Positions 8,796 through 16,257 are shown, numbered from the stretch's first letter. The stretch: DNA of 37,307 nt from Methanococcoides seepicolus (GCF_023684405.1 NZ_JAGSOI010000021.1:1-37307); one strand, 5' to 3'. Numbers and translations are program-made. The notes: generated from the sequence alone by a model not told the origin.

Positions 8796-9791
8796 ACTAC
8801 CATCAAGTTCCACAGCCATCAGCTTGCTGCTACCCTTATCAGTAACATCAAGAACAGTGCCTGCAAAGACATTACAGTCATCTGAAAGCAGATCCTTATC
8901 ATAGGCCATCAGATGTATGTTCTCCGGCCTTACCCCCCAGGAAACAGTATCTGAACCAGAAACATCCGAACCTGTGACAAATTGCAGACCTCTGCCTTCA
9001 AGAACAAAGCCTTCAGGAGAATTCCCGACAACAGCCCCATCCTCAAAGATATTGCTGACGCCCACAAGTTCTGCCACATCCCTGTCAACAGGAGAATAGA
9101 ACACTTGCCGCGGACTGCCTGACTGGTGAACCTTCCCTTCATGAAGGACCACGACCCTGTCTGCAAGCGAGAACGCTTCCTCTGGACTATGGGTGATGAA
9201 CAGTACAGGGATGCCAAGCTCCTTCTGAATAGTTTTTATCCTCTCCCTCAGTCGCATCCTGACCACCATATCAAGAGCAGAGAAAGGCTCATCCAACAAC
9301 AGGATATCGGGACTCGGTGCAAGGGCACGGGCAAGGGCTACCCTCTGTTTCTGCCCTCCCGACAACTGGGAAGGATACCGTCCCTCCAGTCCCTCTATAT
9401 GCAACAGACGAAGCATTTCGAATAATCGCGCCTCCTTCTTCACTGCATCCCACCCCTTAAGACCATAAACGATGTTCTTCCTCACATCCATATGCGGGAA
9501 AAGGGCATAGTTCTGGAAAACATATCCCGGCCTCCTGTACTGAGGCTGGAGATCGATACCCGAATCACTATCATAATACGTTTTTCCATTGACAACGATA
9601 CTTCCTCGGTCCGGAGCTTCCAGTCCTGCGATACATCGAAGTGTCGTGGTCTTGCCGGAACCGGAGCGACCAAAAAGGACAACCAGCTCATTCCCCACCT
9701 CAAAACTGACATCCAGAGAAAAAACATCATCTCTGCCACCCTTCCTACCGCGGGAACGATACTTCTTTGACAAGCTCACTTTTACGCCCAT
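8691..9791 (-). CDS. modC: Molybdate/tungstate ABC transporter, ATP-binding protein
   Basis: 366 residues. Walker A GRSGSGKTTT, Q-loop region YVFQNYALFPHM, signature LSGGQKQR and Walker B LLLDEPFSALD are all present, followed by the H-loop FITHSPEEA. The C-terminal 120 residues contain a TOBE/Mop-like domain (VFAGTVLDVTDKGSSKLMAVEL), which binds oxyanion in ModC/WtpC proteins. It powers uptake of molybdate or tungstate, needed for formylmethanofuran dehydrogenase and tungsten enzymes in methanogens. ATG 9791 follows a GAGGT ribosome site, nine bases after modB. The 3' end carries one arm of a perfect inverted repeat. ModC and the archaeal WtpC/TupC cannot be separated here; the bacterial-type ModA partner favours ModC. 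Confidence 0.86.
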   Translation of the reverse strand: MGVKVSLSKKYRSRGRKGGRDDVFSLDVSFEVGNELVVLFGRSGSGKTTTLRCIAGLEAPDRGSIVVNGKTYYDSDSGIDLQPQYRRPGYVFQNYALFPHMDVRKNIVYGLKGWDAVKKEARLFEMLRLLHIEGLEGRYPSQLSGGQKQRVALARALAPSPDILLLDEPFSALDMVVRMRLRERIKTIQKELGIPVLFITHSPEEAFSLADRVVVLHEGKVHQSGSPRQVFYSPVDRDVAELVGVSNIFEDGAVVGNSPEGFVLEGRGLQFVTGSDVSGSDTVSWGVRPENIHLMAYDKDLLSDDCNVFAGTVLDVTDKGSSKLMAVELDGSNVVLFCDVPTRLLDDAMGLRVIVNIAAQDVLVFE

Positions 9792-9800
9792 TTAAATACC

Positions 9801-10469
9801 TCACACGCTCCAACGATCTACGAACTTTGCAGCCAGTGCCATGGATAATAATGAAACAACGACCAGAGTGATGACAAGAATGTTCGCAAGAGCATCATTG
9901 CCTGACTGGAACGCCGTATATATGGACAAAGACATGGTATTCGTTTTCCCCGGAATATTACCCGCAACCATAAGGGTCGCACCGAACTCCCCCACAGCCC
10001 TTGCAAAACTTAACACGATGCCTGCAAGTATGCCTTTTTTAGCAAGGGGTAGGGTGACAAAGAGCATGGTCTCAAGCTCACTGTGCCCGAGGGTATAAGC
10101 CGCATACTCCAGTTCACGATCCACTGCACTGATAGCAGAAGCAGTGGTCTTCACCATGAGAGGAAGAGATACAACAAAAGCTGCTATCACCGCAGCATGC
10201 CATGTGAAAAGCAATGACCAACCCGTCATCTCAAAGAGAAAACTGCCTATTGCACCGTTCTTTCCCAACAGAACAACAAGAAGATAACCCGTAACCGTTG
10301 GCGGAAGCACGAGGGGAAGGGTCACAAGAATATCAGCCAGCCATTTCCCCCTGAAATCCCTCCTTGCAAGGGCATAGGATATGAGGATACCGAACACAGC
10401 AACAAGACAGGTGGACAGAACTGCCACCTTTAAAGTTATCGAGAGAGGGATCAAGGCATCTTCAAGCAT
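9801..10469 (-). CDS. modB: Molybdate/tungstate ABC transporter, permease
   Basis: About 222 residues with five or so hydrophobic membrane segments and the cytoplasmic coupling motif EYAAYTLGHSELETMLFVTLPLAKKGILAG (EAA loop; key residues E, A, G, LP). Length and motif match ModB/CysT-type permeases. The ATG at 10469 overlaps the modA stop as TGATG, so the two are coupled. An upstream TTG at 10472 is possible but not needed. The permease forms the membrane channel for the ModA substrate protein and the ModC ATPase. Confidence 0.86.
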   Translation of the reverse strand: MLEDALIPLSITLKVAVLSTCLVAVFGILISYALARRDFRGKWLADILVTLPLVLPPTVTGYLLVVLLGKNGAIGSFLFEMTGWSLLFTWHAAVIAAFVVSLPLMVKTTASAISAVDRELEYAAYTLGHSELETMLFVTLPLAKKGILAGIVLSFARAVGEFGATLMVAGNIPGKTNTMSLSIYTAFQSGNDALANILVITLVVVSLLSMALAAKFVDRWSV

Positions 10470-11287
10470 CAATTATCATCCATTACACTAAAGCCATATT
10501 TTACGAATATACCTTTTCCTTCATCCGAAATAACATAATCGATGAATTCCTGTGAGGCTTCCCTTTCATCTGAAGATGAAACGACTGCAATAGGATAGCT
10601 TATACTGGTACTTACCGGGATCTGAGCAACAACTTCTATCTTATCCATATCTGAGGCCATCGCATCGGTCATATAAACAAAACCCGCATCAACTTCCCCG
10701 CTCCCAACATAGACGAGCACTTGCTTCACACTCTCCGCATAAATGAGCTTACCACTAACATCGTCCCACAAAGAAGCTGCCTCAAGTGCACCTTTCGTAT
10801 ATCTACCCACAGGTGCGATCTCCGGGTCTCCAATAGCTATCTTTGTAATTGAAACATCCTCAAGATCTTCAAGGGACCTTATAGTATTCTCGCTTGACCT
10901 GGGAACTATCATCACAAGAGAGTTCTCAGCGAAATCATGCCTTGTGTCAGCATAGATCAAATCCTCGGACCCAAGGAGGTCCATGTGCTTCTGGGAAGCC
11001 GAAGCAAAAACATCGATGGGAGCACCGGCTTCTATCTGCATACGCAGGGTACCTGAACCCGCCAGATTGAGAATTATATCGATATCAGGATGCGTATCTT
11101 CAAACTTGCGTTCGACCTCAGTGAAACTTTCGGTCAAACTTGCCGCGGCAGAGACAATGACCTCAGAACTCACATCTGTATGAGATGATGATGACCCTAA
11201 AAAAGCACCCCACCCCATAACCAAAAACAATGCCATAGCCAGTACCAATATGATAGATATGACCATTAAAGAACGCTTTTTATCCAT
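10469..11287 (-). CDS. modA: Molybdate-binding protein
   Basis: 272 residues with an N-terminal uncleaved or signal-anchor helix (residues 8-30, hydrophobic, no lipobox cysteine). The mature part has the ModA pattern: VSAAASLTESF, then LAGSGTLRMQIEAGAPIDVFASAS, then AIGDPEIAPVGRYTKGAL and SGEVDAGFVYMTDA. These loops hold the oxyanion. It captures molybdate or tungstate at the cell surface. GGAGGT is at 11293-11298, directly before ATG 11287. A ModE-like palindrome lies just upstream, so the operon modABC is probably repressed when molybdate is plentiful. Bacterial-type ModA rather than the archaeal WtpA form (by motif impression). Confidence 0.88.
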   Translation of the reverse strand: MDKKRSLMVISIILVLAMALFLVMGWGAFLGSSSSHTDVSSEVIVSAAASLTESFTEVERKFEDTHPDIDIILNLAGSGTLRMQIEAGAPIDVFASASQKHMDLLGSEDLIYADTRHDFAENSLVMIVPRSSENTIRSLEDLEDVSITKIAIGDPEIAPVGRYTKGALEAASLWDDVSGKLIYAESVKQVLVYVGSGEVDAGFVYMTDAMASDMDKIEVVAQIPVSTSISYPIAVVSSSDEREASQEFIDYVISDEGKGIFVKYGFSVMDDN

Positions 11288-11312
11288 ACAATACCTCCGC
11301 TCACCATTATAC

Positions 11313-11336
11313 CGTTATGTTTAGTAGAACATAACG
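11313..11336. promoter_or_regulatory. ModE-like operator upstream of modABC
   Basis: CGTTATGTT (11313-11321) and AACATAACG (11328-11336) are perfect 9-bp inverted arms with a 6-base spacer. ModE sites, as I recall, are CGTTATAT-N6/7-ATATAACG-like palindromes before mod operons, including archaeal ones. The site lies 25-50 bases upstream of the modA start, where the transcription start should fall if the TATA-like TTTTTTATA at 11357-11365 is used, so bound repressor would block initiation. No modE gene is in the window. Confidence 0.7.
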
Positions 11337-11356
11337 AAATGAGATTAGATTGCTTG

Positions 11357-11365
11357 TATAAAAAA
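11357..11365 (-). promoter_or_regulatory. TATA-like element of modABC
   Basis: TTTTTTATA on the minus strand, about 70-78 bases before the modA start. The predicted transcription start near 11332 falls inside the ModE-like palindrome. Confidence 0.4.
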
Positions 11366-11397
11366 TTTATTGTCAAGCGGTAGATGAGAAGTAAAAC

Positions 11398-11820
11398 TTA
11401 ATATTGCCCGATCAGTTTTGCGACCATCCTATGAACACCATGCATGCTGAGATCCTTCCCAAGATACAGCATAGGACACCTTCCAGTGTAACATTGATGA
11501 TCTGCACAAAGTTCCCTCACAGCAGGAGTATCCGTTTTCCAGTGAACCCAGGTATTTACCACACCTTTCTCGAAAAGACCTTTCATGGCATCTGCCGGTT
11601 CGGTCTTTGTCAGACCTATCACCGCATTTTCCACACCTTCCGGAGCTTCACCGATAGATTTTATCGCATCCAGCTCGGGCCTATTGGAAAGGTCCACAAA
11701 ATGAACAGTTTTCCCTTTCTTCCTGAGTTCCTCGACCGCCCATTCCATTGCAGGCTTGGTCCCATCACTAACAAGAATGAATTCGTCTGCATCCCAAAAC
11801 TTCGAATAGGTATTTTCCAT
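11398..11820 (-). CDS. CoA-binding-like Rossmann protein
   Basis: 140 residues of the CoA_binding_2 (COG1832-like) type: ILVSDGTKPAMEWAVEELRKKG, then a strand-helix pattern with VHFVDLSNRPELD, APEGVENAVIGLTKTEPAD and VVNTWVHW. These are the Rossmann-fold features of predicted CoA-binding proteins of unknown substrate. The C-terminal part adds CADHQCYTGRCPMLYLG, three cysteines near a glycine-rich turn, which might bind metal or form a redox site; this is an observation, not a known function. TATAAATAT at 11853-11861 on the minus strand gives a promoter with a short leader, and GGGGGTC precedes the ATG. It is 110 bases upstream of modA, but modA appears to have its own promoter. Confidence 0.65.
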   Translation of the reverse strand: MENTYSKFWDADEFILVSDGTKPAMEWAVEELRKKGKTVHFVDLSNRPELDAIKSIGEAPEGVENAVIGLTKTEPADAMKGLFEKGVVNTWVHWKTDTPAVRELCADHQCYTGRCPMLYLGKDLSMHGVHRMVAKLIGQY

Positions 11821-11852
11821 TATAATGACCCCCGCAATTGAAAACGGTACAG

Positions 11853-11861
11853 ATATTTATA
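11853..11861 (-). promoter_or_regulatory. TATA box of the CoA-binding protein gene
   Basis: TATAAATAT on the minus strand, preceded by TTTGG, 33-41 bases from the start codon at 11820. It is a good match to the archaeal TATA consensus at the expected distance for a short leader. Confidence 0.5.
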
Positions 11862-11869
11862 CCAAACAA

Positions 11870-12193
11870 AATTATCTGAATAGAGCACCTTTAAGAATCA
11901 AGGATGTTGACACTTAAAAGACCTTCTATTTGTCTCATTATACACTTAAACTACGGATATTTGCCTATTTATCCATAGTCACCGTCGATCACACACGAAC
12001 AATATACACAATGAGATAACTCCACTGGAAATAAGGGGGTCTTCGCGCTAAAACCAGCCAATTCTCATTTATGAATAATGCTTACTTAAATGTCACACGT
12101 TCGCTTTATTAAAAACTACTTTCAGAGAAGGTAAGATATAGTGAATACTTAAAACATGCACATCCTATCAAAGAACTGAATGGATGCGATACA
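11870..12193. other. Divergent intergenic region
   Basis: AT-rich promoter space between the minus-strand CoA-binding gene and the plus-strand thioesterase. No open frame with family resemblance and no repeat array was seen. CTTTATTAAAA near 12105-12115 is a possible TATA-like element for the thioesterase. Confidence 0.4.
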
Positions 12194-12601
12194 ATGGAAA
12201 AGATAAAAGAATTCTTCAAAATGGATAAATTCGCCGAATACATCGATGTTAAGCTCCTGGAAGTCTCGGAAGGCTACGCAAAAGCGAAGATGGACATCCA
12301 CGAACATCACTTGAACGGGGTGGGTATCGTTCAGGGAGGAGCAATATTTACCCTTGCAGACTTCGCATTTGCCGCCGCTTCCAATTCTCATGGTACGGTT
12401 GCAGTCGCAATAAATGCCAATATATCCTTCGTAACTTCCACAACATCTGGGACCCTGTATGCCCAGGCGCGCGAAAATTCAAAAAACCCAAAGATAGCAA
12501 CATATACAGTAGACATTACGGACGAAGAAGGAAATGCCATAGCAATATTCCAGGGAATGGCATACAGGAAAAAAATGAGTGTAGATTCATTTATGAGCTG
12601 A
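12194..12601 (+). CDS. PaaI-type hotdog thioesterase
   Basis: 135 residues, the standard length for single-domain hotdog thioesterases. The active-site region reads HHLNGVGIVQGGAIFTLADFAFAAASNS: the N-x-x-G-x-x-x-G-G pattern of PaaI proteins, but the usual histidine of HGG is glutamine. The aspartate in TLAD sits where PaaI enzymes keep their catalytic acid. It would hydrolyse an acyl-CoA; the acyl group is not readable. It might recycle CoA from the aryl or branched acyl-CoAs made by the synthetase at 2363, but this is only inference. The last 15 bases overlap the convergent HAD gene. No clear ribosome site was seen before the ATG. Confidence 0.8.
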   Translation: MEKIKEFFKMDKFAEYIDVKLLEVSEGYAKAKMDIHEHHLNGVGIVQGGAIFTLADFAFAAASNSHGTVAVAINANISFVTSTTSGTLYAQARENSKNPKIATYTVDITDEEGNAIAIFQGMAYRKKMSVDSFMS

Positions 12602-13285
12602 ATAAAATTTCAGGCGTAAAGCCTCAACAGCTTCCTTTTCCAGATGGTCAAGTCCAAGAAGGAAATCCCTTAGCATTCGATGGTCATCCACTAAACGGTC
12701 TGCATTTTTCAGGCTTTCCTTACTGACATAGGTCGGAACAGCCAGACAGAACATACCTGCCCGATTGGCAGCTTCCACGCCCATTGCTGCATTTTCCACA
12801 ACAAGACATTCACTTGCATACAGCCCGAACATATCAGCAGCACTCAGGAAAGGATCAGGGGCAGGCTTACCATTTTCAACATCCTCCCCACTTATGACAA
12901 CATCGAAAATACCATCATAAAGATTAGTGATAATATCTTGCACTATATTCCGGTCAGCTCCGGAAACCACCGCAAACATAAAACGCTCTTTCAAAATTGG
13001 AAGACACTCGAGGACCTCACTAAAAGCCTTCAGTTCTACAATTCTGGCAAACTCATCCCGGTACCTGTGTATAAGCCCATCTAAATCAAAGTTCAGAAGA
13101 TCCACACCATCCTTTTCCAGCAGATAGCTTACGATATCCACTGTCTTTGAGCCTTCCATATTATAGACATCCTGAGCATCCATGGATAAACCCATATCAG
13201 CAAATACATGACTCAAAGCTTCGGTATGGTAAGGCATAGAATCCACCAGAACCCCATCCATATCAAATATCAGAGCTTTTAGCAC
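12587..13285 (-). CDS. HAD-superfamily phosphatase/phosphomutase, beta-PGM-like
   Basis: About 232 residues with a cap domain after motif I. Motif I is FDMDGVLVDS with both aspartates, motif II VVSGADR, motif III lysine in ENGKPAPDPF, and motif IV CLVVENAAMGVEAA. In motif IV the common ED pair is EN, so one Mg-supporting acid is missing. Family members are sugar phosphatases, phosphoglycolate phosphatases or beta-phosphoglucomutases; substrate not assignable. AGGGTG is six bases before GTG 13285, so I prefer that start over the in-frame GTG at 13294. Its 3' end overlaps the thioesterase gene on the other strand. Confidence 0.8.
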   Translation of the reverse strand: MLKALIFDMDGVLVDSMPYHTEALSHVFADMGLSMDAQDVYNMEGSKTVDIVSYLLEKDGVDLLNFDLDGLIHRYRDEFARIVELKAFSEVLECLPILKERFMFAVVSGADRNIVQDIITNLYDGIFDVVISGEDVENGKPAPDPFLSAADMFGLYASECLVVENAAMGVEAANRAGMFCLAVPTYVSKESLKNADRLVDDHRMLRDFLLGLDHLEKEAVEALRLKFYSAHK

Positions 13286-13396
13286 AATTAACACCCTATT
13301 AGAACCTTATTGCAGAACAACATATCCCGGAAATAGATACAAGAGAAAATATAATAGAACCGGAAAACGAAAAGCGATCAAACACCAACTGGGGAT

Positions 13397-13792
13397 TTAC
13401 TTTAACCTGAGCTCTTTTCCATGTTTGTGGAGTGCGATCTCAATATTGGATTTGAGGTCCTGTTCTTTGAACGGTTTAGATATGTAACCATAAGGTTCTG
13501 CGACCTTAGCTCTCTCAAGTGTCCTATCATCGGTATATGCTGTAAGGAAGATCACCGGAATATCGAATTTAATGCGGATCTCATTTGCAGCTTCAATGCC
13601 GTCCATATCGCCCCTCAGCATGATGTCCATCAACACAAGATCAGGGTAAAAAAGGTCTGCTTTAGTAATTGCATCCTCCCCGGATGAAGCGGTACTAGGC
13701 ACTGAATACCCCAAGCGAATGAGCTTGTTCTTAATACTCAACGCCACAATATTCTCGTCCTCGACGACTAAAATGCTTGTCTCTTTATTCAT
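13397..13792 (-). CDS. Stand-alone response regulator receiver domain
   Basis: About 131 residues, a single CheY-like domain with no output domain. The acidic pair is in [11 protein letters not shown], the phosphorylated aspartate in DLVLMDIML, the switch threonine in VIFLTAY and the conserved lysine in GYISKPFKE. Single-domain regulators of this kind are frequent in Methanosarcinaceae and act with multidomain sensor histidine kinases; no kinase is in the window. ATG 13792 follows GAAGGG; an upstream ATG at 13810 in frame would add six residues. Confidence 0.85.
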   Translation of the reverse strand: MNKETSILVVEDENIVALSIKNKLIRLGYSVPSTASSGEDAITKADLFYPDLVLMDIMLRGDMDGIEAANEIRIKFDIPVIFLTAYTDDRTLERAKVAEPYGYISKPFKEQDLKSNIEIALHKHGKELRLK

Positions 13793-14145
13793 GCGCCCTT
13801 CATACCCCATCTTTTATCAAACGTGACCCTAAACGCTTTAACGTATGCATCATCCATGGAAATTGTGCACTTGCTACTAATAAGCGTATCCAATAACTGT
13901 GAACTTAATAAAGTAGTTTTTTTAACGTATATACTTTTTGAGAGAACTATAGTAATATCACTCACGATTAGTATAAATTTGTTTTCATTACCAGAATATA
14001 CACACATCAGATCATTACTAAATTCATCCACAAATTGATATTAATTGTATTGGTAACATATCATCAATAATAGTTCCAGAAAGAAAGGCTGCAAAATTCC
14101 TAGAATGGAACGTTCAGTTGTCAGAATATCTAAAACTTCTTTTTG
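13793..14145. other. AT-rich divergent intergenic region
   Basis: Promoter space between the response regulator and the carbonic anhydrase. A minus-strand frame at 13789-14031 and a plus-strand frame at 13823-14038 are open but look like composition effects in AT-rich DNA, with no recognisable family. Confidence 0.4.
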
Positions 14146-14214
14146 CGAAATTTGTATAAATAAGAGGACAAAGTCATTATTTTAAAGATGTTGACGAAAT
14201 TTGTATAAATAAGA
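14146..14214 (+). promoter_or_regulatory. Duplicated TATA promoter of the carbonic anhydrase gene
   Basis: CGAAATTTGTATAAATAAGA occurs at 14146-14165 and again, identically, at 14195-14214. Each copy holds a strong archaeal TATA box (TTTGTATAAATA). The downstream TATA ends about 23 bases before the start codon, giving a nearly leaderless message; the upstream copy would give a leader of about 50 bases. Confidence 0.7.
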
Positions 14215-14233
14215 AGTTCATCTGTAGATAACA

Positions 14234-14863
14234 ATGCCGGAAAATATAGAACACACCCCATTGACATCCTGGAATCCCGAGATGAAAGCTCCATCCATTG
14301 ACGATTCCGCATATATTCACCCACAAGCAATTGTGATCGGAGATGTAACCATTGGAAAACGAGTAATGGTGTCCCCCTTTGTATCCATAAGGGCCGATGA
14401 AGGTAGCCCCATCCATATTGACGACGACAGTAATGTTCAGGATGGAGTAATCATGCATGGCATGAAGACCATTGACATTAAAGGAAATCCAATTAAAGCA
14501 AATTAGGTGAATGTGGAAGGTAGACCATATTCAGTATATGTAGGAGAAAGAGTTTCAATTGCTCACCAATCACAGATACACGGCCCGGCTGCAGTCTGTG
14601 ATGATGCATTTCTCGCAATGCAGACACTGGTATTCAATGCAAATGTTGGCAAGGGCTCCGTGCTTGAACCCAAATCTGGTGCCTTTGGCGTGGACATTCC
14701 GGAGAACAGGTATGTCCCCGCAGGAATGATGATCACCAAACAAGAAGATGCAGACGCTCTGCCAGAAATATTCGAAGGATATTTCTTTGAAAAGACCAAC
14801 AGAGATGTAGTTTCCGTGAACATCGAGCTTGCTAAAGGATATAGGGAAAAGAGTGAAAAATAA
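14234..14863 (+). CDS. cam: Gamma-class carbonic anhydrase (Cam type) with in-frame TAG
   Basis: One continuous frame of 209 sense codons interrupted by a single TAG at 14504-14506; codon-for-codon homology to Methanosarcina thermophila Cam (recalled) continues on both sides. Left of the TAG are the hexapeptide beta-helix repeats, SIRADEG, SNVQDG and MHG; right of it are IAHQSQIHGPAAV and VSVNIELA. These match Cam residues Arg59, Asp61, Glu62, Gln75, His81, His117, His122 and Asn202, so the zinc/iron site would be complete only if the TAG is read through. In Methanosarcinaceae UAG encodes pyrrolysine, so a 210-residue Pyl protein is plausible. Otherwise it is a nonsense-disrupted gene, possibly restarting at GTG 14507. 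The acidic loop is replaced by basic residues (HGMKTIDIKGNP). No signal peptide is present, unlike M. thermophila Cam; an in-frame stop lies just upstream. Confidence 0.8.
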
Positions 14864-14870
14864 AAAGGGA

Positions 14871-15298
14871 TCAGCTTACGTAAGGATAACCTGCTGACAT
14901 CCAGGCAGTAATACCACCTTGCATATTATAGACATCCGTATAACCGGCGTTAACAAGTGTTTTACTTGCTCTGACACTTCTTACCCCGGTACGGCAATAG
15001 ACCAGAATGGCCTTGTCAGCTGGAACTTCATCCAGGCGGGACTCCAATTGTGAGACTTCGATATTTACTGCACCTTCGAGATGGCCTGAATTGAACTCAC
15101 TTTCCGTGCGCACATTCAGAAGGAAAACATCTCCCTCATCGGCATATCTTTAGCCTCATGAACGGATACATCCGTATAGCTCACATCTACCCCATTTTTA
15201 TTTGATACAAATTTATCATATCCAATAAATCCTAAAGCAATGCATGCAATCACCAGTAAGATCACCAGCATAGTGATATTATTTGAAAGAATGCTCAT
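14871..15298 (-). pseudogene. Membrane-anchored rhodanese-like protein, frameshifted
   Basis: The 5' part (ATG 15298) gives an N-terminal membrane helix (residues 8-26) and then DVSVHEAKDM. It runs into a stop at 15116. The 3' part continues in another frame as DEGDVFLLNVRTESEFNSGH and through the active loop YCRTGVRS to NMQGGITAWMSAGYP. Joining the two near 15138-15148, as if one base were lost, gives a normal single-domain rhodanese of about 142 residues with its active-site cysteine. No slippery heptamer is visible, so this is a decayed gene or a sequence error rather than programmed frameshifting. ATG 15298 overlaps the stop of the DUF2769 gene (ATGA), at the end of the Nop5-fibrillarin operon. 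Confidence 0.75.
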
Positions 15299-15537
15299 TT
15301 TACATCAACCCGGCAAAAGAAATCTCCTTCGAAACCAAACTGCTTGTAAACATAACATTCTCTGCAAAGACATTCCTTTTTTTCCGGAAGCGGGCGATCA
15401 TTGCCGCGTGCACAGAACATATAACCATCTCCGGGATATGAAGGACAGCGTTTGCAGTTGCAAGCTTTTGAATGGTGAAAAGAGGGGCATACCCCAAAAT
15501 ATTTCCCACCGGACAGTCTTTCCTCAGTATCTGACAT
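15295..15537 (-). CDS. Cysteine-rich DUF2769-type small protein
   Basis: 80 residues with nine cysteines in a regular pattern: CPSF, ACNCKRCPSYPG, MFCARGND, CLCRECYVYKQFG and FFCRVDVK. This resembles DUF2769, a family found mainly in Methanosarcinales and probably metal-binding; its function is unknown. A GGGGGG ribosome site precedes the ATG, 27 bases after the fibrillarin gene. Its stop codon overlaps the start of the rhodanese gene, suggesting coupled expression of a cysteine-rich protein with a sulfur-transfer domain. Confidence 0.7.
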   Translation of the reverse strand: MSDTEERLSGGKYFGVCPSFHHSKACNCKRCPSYPGDGYMFCARGNDRPLPEKKECLCRECYVYKQFGFEGDFFCRVDVK

Positions 15538-15564
15538 TCACAGCCCCCCATATAGAGAAAACAT

Positions 15565-16257
15565 TTAGTTTTCTTTAAGCTTCTTTTTCGCAACCAGTCC
15601 CAAATGGTCCTCATGGAACGGTGCAAGGTCGTGTTTCTTAATAACTTTGAATTGGGTATCGAAGTCCTTTTCCAGTTTGTTCACTTCCTCTTTGAAGACC
15701 TTGGAAGGATTCGCCACCGTATCGATACTTCTGGCCTTAATGGAAAGAAGCAGATGCCCATCATCCTTAAGGAACTGCTCCGCATTCACCGCAGCTATCT
15801 GCGCCTGATTAGGCTGGGCAACATCCTGAAAGATCACATCGACCTGCTCAACGATATGACCATAAAGCTTCGGACGGGAGGCATCTGCAAGTATTGGCAC
15901 GATATTGGACCTTGTATCACAGAGCTGGATCAGCTCCCGCATGGTACGTGGGGAGAACTCCACCGCATAGACGATACCATTGGGAAGCATATCTGAAACG
16001 TGGCTTACGGTGGTGCCGGATGCGGCTCCAAGATACAGGACCCGGGAATCACTTTTTATCGGCACCTTCATCTTCTTGAGGACCATTGCCGCGAGTTTGC
16101 TCCTGCGGGCATCCCAGGCACGATATTCCTCACCTTCTTCCTCCAGCAGATTCTCACCATAGACGTTCGAGCCGGGGTTGGCATTCTTTGTAGCCAATAT
16201 CTTCTTACCACCTTTTCGAACCTCGAATATGCCCTCTGATATCTCATTCACATCCAT
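15565..16257 (-). CDS. flpA: Fibrillarin-like RNA 2'-O-methyltransferase
   Basis: 230 residues, full length for archaeal fibrillarin. The SAM-binding loop is RVLYLGAASGTTVSHVSD, followed by VYAVEFSPRTMREL, ILADASRP and VDVIFQDVAQPNQA. It is the catalytic subunit of the C/D box ribonucleoprotein, methylating rRNA and tRNA riboses directed by guide RNAs. The gene starts immediately after the Nop5 stop codon, the classic archaeal pairing. Confidence 0.95.
   Translation of the reverse strand: MDVNEISEGIFEVRKGGKKILATKNANPGSNVYGENLLEEEGEEYRAWDARRSKLAAMVLKKMKVPIKSDSRVLYLGAASGTTVSHVSDMLPNGIVYAVEFSPRTMRELIQLCDTRSNIVPILADASRPKLYGHIVEQVDVIFQDVAQPNQAQIAAVNAEQFLKDDGHLLLSIKARSIDTVANPSKVFKEEVNKLEKDFDTQFKVIKKHDLAPFHEDHLGLVAKKKLKEN

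Noticed and set aside
14507-14863. Separate 118-residue gene starting at GTG 14507
   Set aside because: It begins immediately after the TAG in the same frame and is the second half of Cam; alone it lacks half of the active site.
14371-14863. Selenocysteine readthrough
   Set aside because: The internal stop is TAG, not TGA; the pyrrolysine explanation fits the lineage.
14871-15113. Independent soluble 80-residue rhodanese gene
   Set aside because: Homology extends upstream of its ATG in the same frame (DVFLLNV) and the missing anchor lies in the adjacent frame, so a frameshifted single gene explains it better.
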